Assembly (NCBI GenBank): GCA_002297545.1
Contig: DBLZ01000013.1
Span: 1 to 9,225 of the forward strand
Direction: 5' to 3'
DNA length: 9,225 nucleotides
From: Prevotellaceae bacterium UBA711
Lineage (GTDB): Bacteria > Bacteroidota > Bacteroidia > Bacteroidales > Bacteroidaceae
Positions within the stretch are counted from its first letter, which is position 1; each line of letters begins with the position of its first letter. This document shows, one piece after another, positions 1 through 6,531 of the stretch. A program made the position numbers and the translations under genes. Under the pieces are notes generated by a model. The model saw only the letters and a list, made by a program, of their open reading frames with translations, had not been told where the DNA came from and searched no databases.

Positions 1-835
1 CGACTGGCTGAAACGCGAACAGGTGCCGGGCATCACGGGCATCGACACGCGCGAGTTGACCAAGGTGCTGCGCGAACATGGCGTCATGATGGGGCGTATT
101 GTCTTTGACGACGAGGCGGAAGACGAAAGCGTGAAGCCGGAATGTTACGGCGAAATCAACTATGTGGATAAAGTCAGTTGCAAGGACCTTATCTTCTACA
201 ACGGTACCGAAAGCCACCGCCTCAGTACCGATACCCCTATCGCCCAACTCAACGCTCAGCTCTCAGTCCTCCATTCTCCCCTCAAGAAGATTGTGCTTCT
301 CGTGGATTGTGGCGTCAAGAGCAACATCATCCGCTGTCTACTGAAGCGCGGAGTGGAGGTCGTTCGCGTGCCTTGGGATTACGACTACAACGGCTTGGCA
401 TTCGACGGACTCTTCATCAGCAACGGCCCGGGCGACCCCGATATCTGCGATGCCGCCGTGCAGAACATCCGCAAGGCAATGGCGAATGAGAAACTGCCTA
501 TCTTCGGCATCTGCATGGGAAACCAGCTGCTGAGCAAGGCAGGCGGGGCGAAGATCTATAAGTTGAAGTACGGTCACCGTAGCCATAACCAGCCGGTACG
601 GATGGTGGGTACGGAGCGCTGCTTCATCACCTCGCAGAACCACGGCTATGCGGTGGACAACAGCACGTTGTCGGCAGACTGGGAACCGCTCTTCATCAAT
701 ATGAACGATGGCTCCAACGAGGGCATCAGGCACAAGCGGAACCCTTGGTTCTCCGCACAGTTCCATCCGGAAGCTGCCAGCGGACCGACGGACACGGAAT
801 TTCTGTTCGATGAGTTTGTGAAACTGTTAGGATAA
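1..835 (+). CDS. carA: carbamoyl-phosphate synthase small (glutaminase) subunit, 5' truncated by window edge
   Basis: This subunit hydrolyses glutamine and passes ammonia to CarB for carbamoyl phosphate synthesis in the cytoplasm, supplying pyrimidine and arginine pathways. The reading frame is open from base 2 and begins mid-protein with DWLKREQVPGITGIDTREL, typical of the end of the CarA N-terminal domain. A GTG at 23 is therefore an internal Val, not a start. The class I glutamine amidotransferase domain follows: oxyanion-region motif NGPGDP, nucleophile Cys in GICMGNQ (codon 512-514), and His and Glu of the triad in QFHPEA (codons 764-766 and 770-772). KLKYGHRSHNQP is also CarA-like. All catalytic residues in view are intact. 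The linker before the amidotransferase domain carries a degenerate heptad repeat (244-283) that encodes an odd QLSVLHSPL stretch. The stop codon lies inside a 22-bp tandem array. carB starts 74 bp downstream, almost certainly in the same operon. Confidence 0.97.
   Translation, partial: DWLKREQVPGITGIDTRELTKVLREHGVMMGRIVFDDEAEDESVKPECYGEINYVDKVSCKDLIFYNGTESHRLSTDTPIAQLNAQLSVLHSPLKKIVLLVDCGVKSNIIRCLLKRGVEVVRVPWDYDYNGLAFDGLFISNGPGDPDICDAAVQNIRKAMANEKLPIFGICMGNQLLSKAGGAKIYKLKYGHRSHNQPVRMVGTERCFITSQNHGYAVDNSTLSADWEPLFINMNDGSNEGIRHKRNPWFSAQFHPEAASGPTDTEFLFDEFVKLLG
244..283 (+). repeat. degenerate 7-bp tandem repeat inside carA
   Basis: Successive 7-mers read ccaactc, aacgctc, agctctc, agtcctc and cattctc, followed by ccctc. 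Each 7-mer ends in CTC, with A or C common at the first two positions. The repeat is translated in frame within the linker ahead of the amidotransferase domain and encodes approximately QLNAQLSVLHSPL. It resembles heptad repeats of the CAACTCTCAATTCTC type that I recall from intergenic Bacteroides DNA. The same pattern recurs in carB at 2322-2342. Confidence 0.6.
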
Positions 836-901
836 GCCAGTGGGATTGTCCGGACAAGTTTGTGAAACTGTAAAGACAAGTTTTTGAAACGATTAGTAAG
901 A
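814..901 (+). repeat. four-unit 22-bp tandem array covering the carA stop codon and the carA-carB gap
   Basis: Units are 814-835, 836-857, 858-879 and 880-901. Units 1 and 3 share GTTTGTGAAACTGT, then diverge slightly. Unit 4 begins GTTTTTGAAACGATTAG. Unit 2 is the most diverged (about 14 of 22 positions match unit 1) but keeps register. Unit 1 encodes the last CarA residues (VKLLG) and its stop, so the array either grew from the carA end or overwrote it. The core GTTT-GTG-AAAC is an inverted repeat with 4-bp arms. Unit 2 with its border contains the perfect palindrome TTGTCCGGACAA at 846-857. The array ends 8 bp before the carB ATG and so occupies its translation-initiation region. Confidence 0.8.
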
Positions 902-909
902 AAAAGACA

Positions 910-3900
910 ATGAAAGAAAGCAATATAAAGAAAGTCCTGTTGCTCGGTTCCGGAGCACTGAAGATAGGTGAGGCGGGAGAGTTCGATTATTCCGGCAGCC
1001 AGGCGCTTAAAGCATTGAAAGAGGAGGGGATAGAGACCATCCTTATCAACCCTAACATTGCCACCGTGCAGACTTCGGAAGGGGTTGCCGACCAGATCTA
1101 CTTCCTGCCCGTCACTCCCTATTTCGTAGAGAAGGTGATAGACAAGGAGCGTCCGGACGGCATCATGCTTGCCTTCGGCGGGCAGACGGCACTGAACTGC
1201 GGTGTCTCCCTCTATAAGGACGGCATCTTCGAGAAGTACGGCGTGAAGGTGCTGGGTACTCCCGTGCAGGCAATCATTGATACGGAAGACCGCGAGTACT
1301 TTGTGCAGAAACTCAATGAGATCCAGGTGAAGACCATCCGGAGCGAAGCGGTGGAGAATGCCGATGACGCCCGTCGCGCAGCCGCCATGCTGGGCTATCC
1401 GGTCATCGTGCGTGCCGCATACGCGCTCGGTGGACTGGGCTCAGGCTTCTGCGACAACGAAGAGGAACTGAATGTGCTGGTCGAGAAAGCCTTCTCCTTC
1501 TCTCCGCAGGTGCTCGTAGAGAAGTCCTTGCGCGGCTGGAAGGAAGTGGAATATGAAGTGGTGAGAGACCGTTTCGACAACTGCATCACTGTCTGCAACA
1601 TGGAGAACTTCGATCCGCTCGGCATCCATACCGGTGAATCCATCGTCATCGCCCCTTCGCAGACGCTGTCGAATACCGATTACCATAAGCTGCGCGAACT
1701 TGCCATCCGCATCATCCGTCACATCGGCATTGTGGGAGAGTGTAACGTGCAGTATGCCTACGACCCTGAGAGCGAGGACTATCGGGTGATTGAAGTAAAC
1801 GCCCGCTTGAGCCGTTCTTCGGCATTGGCATCCAAGGCCACAGGCTATCCGCTTGCCTTTGTCGCCGCCAAGCTCGGACTGGGCTACGGACTGTTCGACC
1901 TCAAGAACTCCGTGACCAAGACCACAAGCGCCTTCTTCGAGCCTGCACTGGACTACGTAGTCTGCAAGATTCCCCGTTGGGACTTAGGCAAGTTCCACGG
2001 AGTGGACAAGGAACTTGGTTCCTCAATGAAGTCGGTGGGTGAGGTGATGGCGATCGGGCGCACCTTCGAAGAAGCCATACAGAAGGGCTTGCGAATGATA
2101 GGACAGGGCATGCACGGCTTTGTGGAGAACAAGGAACTCGTCATTGCCGACATCGACAAGGCACTGCGCGAACCGACAGACAAGCGTATCTTCGTCATTT
2201 CAAAAGCCTTCCGTGCGGGATATACCGTTGATCAGGTGCACGACCTGACGAAGATCGACAAGTGGTTTCTCGAGAAGTTGATGAACATCATGAATACCTC
2301 GAAGGAGTTGCACGCTTTTGCAACTCTCCACTCTCCGCTCTCTTCGGTTCCTGCCTCTTTGCTCCGTAAGGCAAAGGAACAGGGCTTTTCCGACTTCCAG
2401 ATAGCCCGTGCCATCGGTTACGAGGGGGATATGGAAGACGGCATCCTCTATGTGCGCAATTACCGTAAGCGTATCGGCCTTCTTCCGGTAGTGAAGCAGA
2501 TCGATACCCTTGCAGCCGAATATCCCGCACAGACCAATTACCTCTATCTGACGTATAGCGGCACTGCCCATGACGTCCACTATCTGGGCGACCGCAAATC
2601 TATCGTCGTGCTGGGTTCGGGTGCCTACCGCATCGGCTCGTCGGTGGAGTTCGACTGGTGCGGTGTGCAGGCATTGAACACCATCCGCAAGGAAGGGTAT
2701 CGCAGCGTCATGATCAACTATAATCCCGAAACCGTCTCTACCGACTACGACATGTGCGACCGCCTCTACTTCGACGAGCTGAGCTTCGAGCGCGTCATGG
2801 ACGTCATAGACCTGGAGAGCCCCAGCGGCGTCATAGTGAGCGTGGGCGGACAGATACCCAACAACCTGGCCATGAAGCTCTTCCGCCAGGCTGTCCCCGT
2901 CCTGGGCACCAACCCCGTGAGCATTGACCGTGCCGAGAACCGCGGCAAGTTCAGCGCCATGCTCGACCAGCTGGGCATAGACCAGCCCCGCTGGAGCGCG
3001 CTCACCAGCATGGACGACGTGAAGAAGTTCGTGGACGAGGTGGGCTATCCCGTCCTCGTGCGTCCCTCCTACGTACTCTCCGGCGCGGCCATGAACGTGT
3101 GCCACGACGACGACGAGCTGCAGCGCTTCCTGGCCGAGGCCAGCGAGGTCAGCAAGGACTATCCCGTAGTCATCTCGCAGTTCATGACAGAGACCAACGA
3201 GATAGAGTTCGACGGTGTGGCACAGAACGGCGACATAGTGGAATACGCCATCTCCGAGCACATAGAGTACGCAGGCGTGCACAGCGGCGATGCCACCATG
3301 TGCTTCCCTGCACAGCAGATTTCCTTTGCCACCACGCGCCAGATCAAGCGCATCTCACGCGCCATAGCCAAGGAGCTGAACATCTCCGGCCCCTTCAACA
3401 TACAATACCTGGCCAAGGGCCGCGACGTGAAGGTAATCGAGTGCAACCTGCGCGCCAGCCGCTCCTTCCCCTTCGTCAGCAAGGTGCTCAAGCGCAACTT
3501 CATCGAGACGGCCACGCGCATCATGCTCGACGCCCCCTACCGCAAGCCCGACAGCAGCGTCTTCGACATAGACCGCATAGGCGTGAAGGCCAGCCAGTTC
3601 TCCTTCAACCGCCTCTCCCCGGCCGACCCCATCCTCGGTGTGGACATGAGTTCCACGGGCGAGGTGGGCTGCATAGGCGACAGCTACGAGGAGGCATTGC
3701 TCAACGCCATGATTTCCACGGGCTACAAGATTCCGTCCAAGGAGAAGGGCGTAATGCTCTCCAGCGGCAGCACGCGCGAGAAGGCTTCCCTCCTGGATGC
3801 CGCCCAGGCACTGTGCAAGGCCGGCTACACCATCTACGCCACCGAGGGCACGGCACGCTTCCTCAATGAGAACCATGCCACGGCCATTCCCGTGTGCCGT

Positions 3901-4152
3901 CCCGACGAGGTCGAGGAGGGCAAGCTCAATGTCATGGACATGATAGCCCAGCACCGGTTCGACCTCATCGTCAACGTGCCCAAGGACCACACCAAGCGCG
4001 AGAAGACCAACGGCTACCGCATACGCCGTGGCGCCATAGACCACAACATACCCCTGATTACCAACGCCCGTCTGGCCAGCGCCTTCATCGAGGCGTTCTG
4101 CCGCCTCCCGCAGGAGGACATACAGATCAAGGCCTGGCAGGAGTATGAGTAA
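910..4152 (+). CDS. carB: carbamoyl-phosphate synthase large subunit
   Basis: This 1080-residue synthetase uses two ATP to convert bicarbonate and CarA-derived ammonia to carbamoyl phosphate. Length matches the family (E. coli about 1073). The N-terminal carboxyphosphate half begins with LLGSGALKIGEAGEFDYSG (about residues 10-29) and has putative metal ligands Q281, E295 and N297 (IEVNARLSRSS). An oligomerisation region spans about 400-555. The homologous carbamoyl-phosphate half starts near 560 (VVLGSGAYRIGSSVEFD), with ligands Q832, E844 and N846 (IECNLRASRSF). A C-terminal MGS-like allosteric domain starts near 945 and includes YATEGTARFL and VNVPKD. The ATG at 910 is chosen because the first ATP-grasp domain begins right after it; no clear Shine-Dalgarno site is seen, only an A-rich leader. 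Two oddities: a heptad-repeat segment encoding ATLHSPLS (residues 471-478), and a sharp change in codon use near 2740-2805. The reading frame is intact and the enzyme looks functional. Confidence 0.98.
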   Translation: MKESNIKKVLLLGSGALKIGEAGEFDYSGSQALKALKEEGIETILINPNIATVQTSEGVADQIYFLPVTPYFVEKVIDKERPDGIMLAFGGQTALNCGVSLYKDGIFEKYGVKVLGTPVQAIIDTEDREYFVQKLNEIQVKTIRSEAVENADDARRAAAMLGYPVIVRAAYALGGLGSGFCDNEEELNVLVEKAFSFSPQVLVEKSLRGWKEVEYEVVRDRFDNCITVCNMENFDPLGIHTGESIVIAPSQTLSNTDYHKLRELAIRIIRHIGIVGECNVQYAYDPESEDYRVIEVNARLSRSSALASKATGYPLAFVAAKLGLGYGLFDLKNSVTKTTSAFFEPALDYVVCKIPRWDLGKFHGVDKELGSSMKSVGEVMAIGRTFEEAIQKGLRMIGQGMHGFVENKELVIADIDKALREPTDKRIFVISKAFRAGYTVDQVHDLTKIDKWFLEKLMNIMNTSKELHAFATLHSPLSSVPASLLRKAKEQGFSDFQIARAIGYEGDMEDGILYVRNYRKRIGLLPVVKQIDTLAAEYPAQTNYLYLTYSGTAHDVHYLGDRKSIVVLGSGAYRIGSSVEFDWCGVQALNTIRKEGYRSVMINYNPETVSTDYDMCDRLYFDELSFERVMDVIDLESPSGVIVSVGGQIPNNLAMKLFRQAVPVLGTNPVSIDRAENRGKFSAMLDQLGIDQPRWSALTSMDDVKKFVDEVGYPVLVRPSYVLSGAAMNVCHDDDELQRFLAEASEVSKDYPVVISQFMTETNEIEFDGVAQNGDIVEYAISEHIEYAGVHSGDATMCFPAQQISFATTRQIKRISRAIAKELNISGPFNIQYLAKGRDVKVIECNLRASRSFPFVSKVLKRNFIETATRIMLDAPYRKPDSSVFDIDRIGVKASQFSFNRLSPADPILGVDMSSTGEVGCIGDSYEEALLNAMISTGYKIPSKEKGVMLSSGSTREKASLLDAAQALCKAGYTIYATEGTARFLNENHATAIPVCRPDEVEEGKLNVMDMIAQHRFDLIVNVPKDHTKREKTNGYRIRRGAIDHNIPLITNARLASAFIEAFCRLPQEDIQIKAWQEYE
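2322..2342 (+). repeat. degenerate 7-bp repeat inside carB
   Basis: Three 7-mers in a row, aactctc, cactctc and cgctctc, add exactly 21 bp (7 codons), so they do not disturb the frame. They encode TLHSPL in the oligomerisation region, just before VPASLLRKAKEQGF. A 15-bp stretch here (2326-2340) matches carA 269-283 at 13 of 15 positions and is read in the same frame, giving LHSPL in both proteins. Confidence 0.55.
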
Positions 4153-4161
4153 GCCTGGTGC

Positions 4162-4177
4162 CAAGACCTGCGTCTTG
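4162..4177 (+). other. small hairpin after the carB stop
   Basis: CAAGAC (4162-4167) and GTCTTG (4172-4177) form a perfect 6-bp stem around the 4-base loop CTGC. No T tract follows, so it is not itself a convincing terminator. It may act with the terminator about 25 bp downstream, for example by protecting the mRNA 3' end. Confidence 0.35.
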
Positions 4178-4199
4178 CGCTGAGCCATAGCACAGACGA

Positions 4200-4237
4200 G
4201 ATAGTCCCGGGACGTTCTCTCGGGACTGTCTTTGTTT
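4200..4237 (+). terminator. intrinsic terminator of the carAB operon
   Basis: GATAGTCCCG (4200-4209) pairs with CGGGACTGTC (4221-4230) as a 10-bp stem with one U-G wobble and an 11-base loop. The T-rich tail TTTGTTT follows at 4231-4237. It begins 47 bp after the carB stop and separates carAB from the downstream gene. Confidence 0.85.
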
Positions 4238-4305
4238 GTAAGCGACATGGGTCTTCCTCCACACTCTGCAGGAGGCTGCCGCGCACGTACCAAGAGATGT
4301 TAAAA
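4238..4305. other. intergenic spacer, no gene seen
   Basis: No coding sequence or recognisable promoter is seen here. The only structure is a weak 5-bp stem, CCTCC (4256-4260) with GGAGG (4271-4275). The spacer links the carB terminator to the tandem arrays upstream of the acyltransferase-like gene. Confidence 0.5.
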
Positions 4306-4410
4306 CAACGTATACAGCTTGGGGCCTCAACGTATACAGCTTGTGGCTTCAACGTATACAGCTTGCGGCTTCAACGTATACGGCTTGCGGCTTCAACGTA
4401 TATACGTTGA
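4306..4410 (+). repeat. 22-bp tandem array, four full units plus a partial unit
   Basis: Units start at 4306, 4328, 4350 and 4372 and each begins CAACGTATACAGCTTG or a one-base variant (the fourth has CGTATACGG), followed by a GC-rich G-GGC-TT segment. A fifth unit starts at 4394 with CAACGTATA and then breaks into a palindrome. Each full unit contains the 6-bp palindrome GTATAC. Units 2 and 3 differ at only one position, so amplification or homogenisation is recent. The array lies in the non-coding region upstream of the acyltransferase-like gene. Confidence 0.95.
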
Positions 4411-4411
4411 A
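4392..4411. promoter_or_regulatory. perfect 20-bp palindrome ending the first intergenic array
   Basis: TTCAACGTATATACGTTGAA is identical to its own reverse complement. Its left half is the normal unit start (TTCAACGTATA) and its right half is the inverted copy, so the array ends in a head-to-head junction. It could be an operator for a dimeric regulator or the edge of a repeat element. The sequence shows the palindrome but not its function. Confidence 0.6.
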
Positions 4412-4420
4412 ATGCCACCC

Positions 4421-4574
4421 TCCATTCGTTAGGTTTTCACTATCTGTTCGTAGGGTCTTTCACCTCTGTACGTTGGGTCTTTCACCTTTGTTCGTTGAGC
4501 CTTCGCACTCTGTTCGTAGGGTCTTTCACCTCTGTACGTTGAGCCTTCGCACTCTGTTCGTAGGGCCTTCGTCT
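4421..4574 (+). repeat. second 22-bp tandem array, seven units
   Basis: Units start at 4421, 4443, 4465, 4487, 4509, 4531 and 4553. Units 2 and 5 are identical. Units mix a small set of left parts (tctgttcgtag, tctgtacgttg, tttgttcgttg) with right parts (ggtctttcacc, agccttcgcac). That combinatorial pattern is typical of recombination among tandem units. The first unit is the most diverged and the last has a variant tail. The array begins 10 bp after the end of the neighbouring array and has an unrelated-looking unit with the same period. It ends 42 bp before the start codon of the next gene. Confidence 0.95.
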
Positions 4575-4616
4575 GATGTCAGGATACATGGAAAACAAAC
4601 TCAATTCAATATCGTC

Positions 4617-5732
4617 ATGCAACATCAATTCAAGCGTCTTGAGTCCTTGGACATACTCCGTGGCCTCGACCTCTTCCTCCTCGTCTTCTTCCAGCCCGTG
4701 CTGATGCAGGTGTGCCGCCACAGCTCCGCCCCGTGGCTGCAAACCCTGGGCCGATGGTTCTCGCATGCCGACTGGGAAGGCCTGCGCCTGTGGGACATGG
4801 TCATGCCCCTGTTCCTCTTCATGGCCGGGGCATCCATGCCGTTCGCCTTCTCCAAGTACAGGACCTCGGAGGACAAGCGGCCAGTGTACAGGAAGATACT
4901 TAAGCGATTCGTCATCCTCTTCCTTCTCGGCATGGTGGTGCAGGGCAACCTCCTGGGGCTCGACCCCCTGTACCTGCGCCTGTACAGCAACACGCTCCAG
5001 GCCATTGCCTCGGGCTACCTCATAGCCTCCATGCTGATGCTGCACCTCGGCCTGCGCGCACAGGTGGCGGCCACCTGCCTGCTGATGCTCGTCTACTGGC
5101 TGCCCATGCACTTCTGCGGCGACTACACGGCCGAGGGCAACTTTGCCGAAATGGTGGACCGCCTTGTCCTGGGCCGCTGGCGCGACGGGGTATGGTGGGA
5201 CGAGCAGGGCCAGTGGCACTTCTCCCCGGGCTACACCTACACCTGGGTGTGGAGCAGCCTCACCTTCGGCGCCACCGTCATGCTTGGCGCCCTGGCCGGA
5301 CATGTGATAAAGACCGGCTCCGCGCGCGGCAACGCCACAGCCCTGCGCCTCTTCGCCACGGCAGCCTTCCTGCTGCTTGCAGGCTATGTCCACGGCATGC
5401 ACATACCGGTGAACAAGCACCTGTGGACCACCAGCATGGTATTGATTTCCGGCGGATGGTGCTGGGCGCTGATGGCCCTGTTCTATTGGGTGGTGGATGT
5501 CCGGGGCTGGAACCGCGGCCTTGCCTGGCTCAAGGTCTACGGCACCAACTCCATCGTGGCCTACATGCTGGGCGAGGTGGTGAACTTCCGCAGCGTGGTG
5601 CAGTCTCTCACCTATGGCCTGCAGCCGCACATGGGGGAATGGTACGACGTCTGCCTCGCCTTCGGCAACTACTTCATCATCTTCCTCATCCTGCACTGCA
5701 TGTACAAGGCGCGCGTCTTCGTCAAGATATAA
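4617..5732 (+). CDS. DUF5009 / heparan-alpha-glucosaminide N-acetyltransferase-like membrane protein
   Basis: This is a 371-residue polytopic inner-membrane protein resembling the DUF5009/COG4299 family, related to the lysosomal HGSNAT acetyltransferase fold. It starts with RLESLDILRGLDLFLLVFF (residues 7-25), the usual first-helix signature. WFSHADWEGLRLWDMVMPLF (residues 47-66) contains His50, which lines up with the HxxWxG motif holding the proposed acetyl-transfer histidine, and MPLFLFMAG follows. About ten hydrophobic segments are visible, the last near FIIFLILHCM. Family members are thought to acetylate amino sugars or cell-envelope glycans using cytoplasmic acetyl-CoA; the substrate here is unknown. 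ATG 4617 is chosen because the signature follows directly; the open frame extends upstream to 4341 only through repeats. The 9-mer TCAATTCAA occurs on both sides of the start (4601 and 4625). The gene has its own transcription unit between the carB terminator and a 3' hairpin. ATA isoleucine codons are frequent. Confidence 0.85.
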   Translation: MQHQFKRLESLDILRGLDLFLLVFFQPVLMQVCRHSSAPWLQTLGRWFSHADWEGLRLWDMVMPLFLFMAGASMPFAFSKYRTSEDKRPVYRKILKRFVILFLLGMVVQGNLLGLDPLYLRLYSNTLQAIASGYLIASMLMLHLGLRAQVAATCLLMLVYWLPMHFCGDYTAEGNFAEMVDRLVLGRWRDGVWWDEQGQWHFSPGYTYTWVWSSLTFGATVMLGALAGHVIKTGSARGNATALRLFATAAFLLLAGYVHGMHIPVNKHLWTTSMVLISGGWCWALMALFYWVVDVRGWNRGLAWLKVYGTNSIVAYMLGEVVNFRSVVQSLTYGLQPHMGEWYDVCLAFGNYFIIFLILHCMYKARVFVKI

Positions 5733-5768
5733 TTGGCGATATACATTATATATAAGGTATATGCACAA

Positions 5769-5815
5769 GGCATCGGCAACCGACTCCCTTTAAGTGGGCG
5801 ACGGTTGCCGATGCT
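5769..5815. terminator. probable bidirectional terminator hairpin between convergent genes
   Basis: GCATCGGCAACCG (5770-5782) pairs perfectly with CGGTTGCCGATGC (5802-5814), with an added G-U pair at the base. Within the loop CCC and GGG can also pair. It lies between the stop of the acyltransferase-like gene (5732) and the stop of the minus-strand ABC ATPase (5848). T tracts are weak on both sides (ctatttatt to the right, a TA-rich run to the left), so termination is inferred mainly from stem strength and position. Confidence 0.7.
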
Positions 5816-5845
5816 ACCTATTTATTAACCAAAGGCCGGCTGCGG

Positions 5846-6520
5846 TTACAGTTCCACCTGGTCGGCTATTTCTCCGTCGTGGAGCTTGACGATGCGGTCG
5901 GCGTAGGAGGCATCGTGCTGCGAGTGGGTGACCATGATGATGGTGGTGCCTTCGCGGTGCAGTTCGCTGAGGAGGTCCATCACTTCGCGGCCGTTTTTGG
6001 AGTCGAGGTTGCCCGTAGGCTCGTCGGCCAGTATTATCTTGGGGTTGGGGAGCACGGCACGTGCTATGGCCACGCGCTGCTGCTGTCCTCCGGAGAGCTG
6101 GCTGGGGAAGTGGTTGCGGCGGTGCGATATGGCCATGCGGTCCATGACGGCCTCTATGCGGCTGCGGCGTTCACGGGCCGGTGTGCCCATGTAGAGGAGG
6201 GGGAGTTCGATGTTCTCGTAGACGTTGAGCTCGTCTATGAGGTTGAAGCTCTGGAAGACGAAGCCGATGACGCCCTTGCGTATGTCCGTGCGGTCGTTCT
6301 CCTTCAGGGTGCTCACGTCCCTGCCGTTGAGCAGGTAGGTGCCTTCGGTGGGGTTGTCGAGCAGGCCGATGATGTTGAGCAACGTGGACTTGCCGCAGCC
6401 CGAGGGGCCCATGATGGCCACGAACTCGCCTTCCTTCACCTCGAGGTCTACCTCGCGCAGGGCCCAGGTCTCCACTTCTTCGGTGCTGAATACTTTCTTG
6501 ATGTTCTGCAGTTGGATCAT
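5846..6520 (-). CDS. ABC transporter ATP-binding protein, LolD/MacB type
   Basis: This 224-residue cytoplasmic ATPase powers the FtsX-like permease encoded just upstream on the same strand. All nucleotide-binding motifs are intact: Walker A GPSGCGKST (residues 38-46), Q-loop Gln90 in FVFQSFNLI, signature LSGGQQQR (142-149), Walker B IILADEPTGNLD (162-173) and H-loop His199 in MVTHS. The combination FQSFNLI, LSGGQQQRVAIARA and DEPTGNLD is characteristic of the MacB/LolD/FtsE branch, which drives conformational changes across the envelope rather than classical transmembrane transport. Length is normal for a stand-alone subunit. ATG 6520 is chosen because MIQLQNIKKVF is the usual family start. 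The leader is A/C-rich with no Shine-Dalgarno site. The gap from the permease stop is 98 bp and contains a duplicated copy of the permease 3' end. Cargo cannot be told from sequence. Confidence 0.95.
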   Translation of the reverse strand: MIQLQNIKKVFSTEEVETWALREVDLEVKEGEFVAIMGPSGCGKSTLLNIIGLLDNPTEGTYLLNGRDVSTLKENDRTDIRKGVIGFVFQSFNLIDELNVYENIELPLLYMGTPARERRSRIEAVMDRMAISHRRNHFPSQLSGGQQQRVAIARAVLPNPKIILADEPTGNLDSKNGREVMDLLSELHREGTTIIMVTHSQHDASYADRIVKLHDGEIADQVEL

Positions 6521-6531
6521 AGTCTTATGTA

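Noticed and set aside
23..25. GTG as the carA start codon
   Set aside because: The frame is open to the window edge and the residues before it (DWLKREQ) are conserved CarA sequence, so the gene is cut by the window.
2200..3282. Long minus-strand open frame of 360 codons opposite carB
   Set aside because: It is a shadow of the carB reading frame in GC-rich DNA. The translation is rich in His, Val and Ala with no recognisable domain, while carB itself is fully conserved.
3355..4293. Minus-strand open frame of 312 codons over the carB 3' end
   Set aside because: Same kind of shadow. It would also read through the carB terminator hairpin and has no known motif.
4483..4490. CACCTTTG as a -7 promoter element inside the second intergenic array
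   Set aside because: It has one mismatch to TAnnTTTG and lacks a TTTG element at the right distance. It arises from a single unit variant.
4306..4574. CRISPR array
   Set aside because: Units are contiguous 22-mers with no unique spacers between them, and no cas genes are present.
4341..4616. N-terminal extension of the acyltransferase-like protein starting at TTG 4341
   Set aside because: The frame is open only because the 22-bp repeats lack stops. It would encode repeated peptides such as SVRRVFHLCTL and no family member I know has this. The family signature begins directly after ATG 4617.
4482..5768. Minus-strand open frame of 428 codons opposite the acyltransferase-like gene
   Set aside because: Composition (His, Gln, Glu and Val rich) is typical of the antisense of a membrane-protein gene, and it runs into the repeat array.
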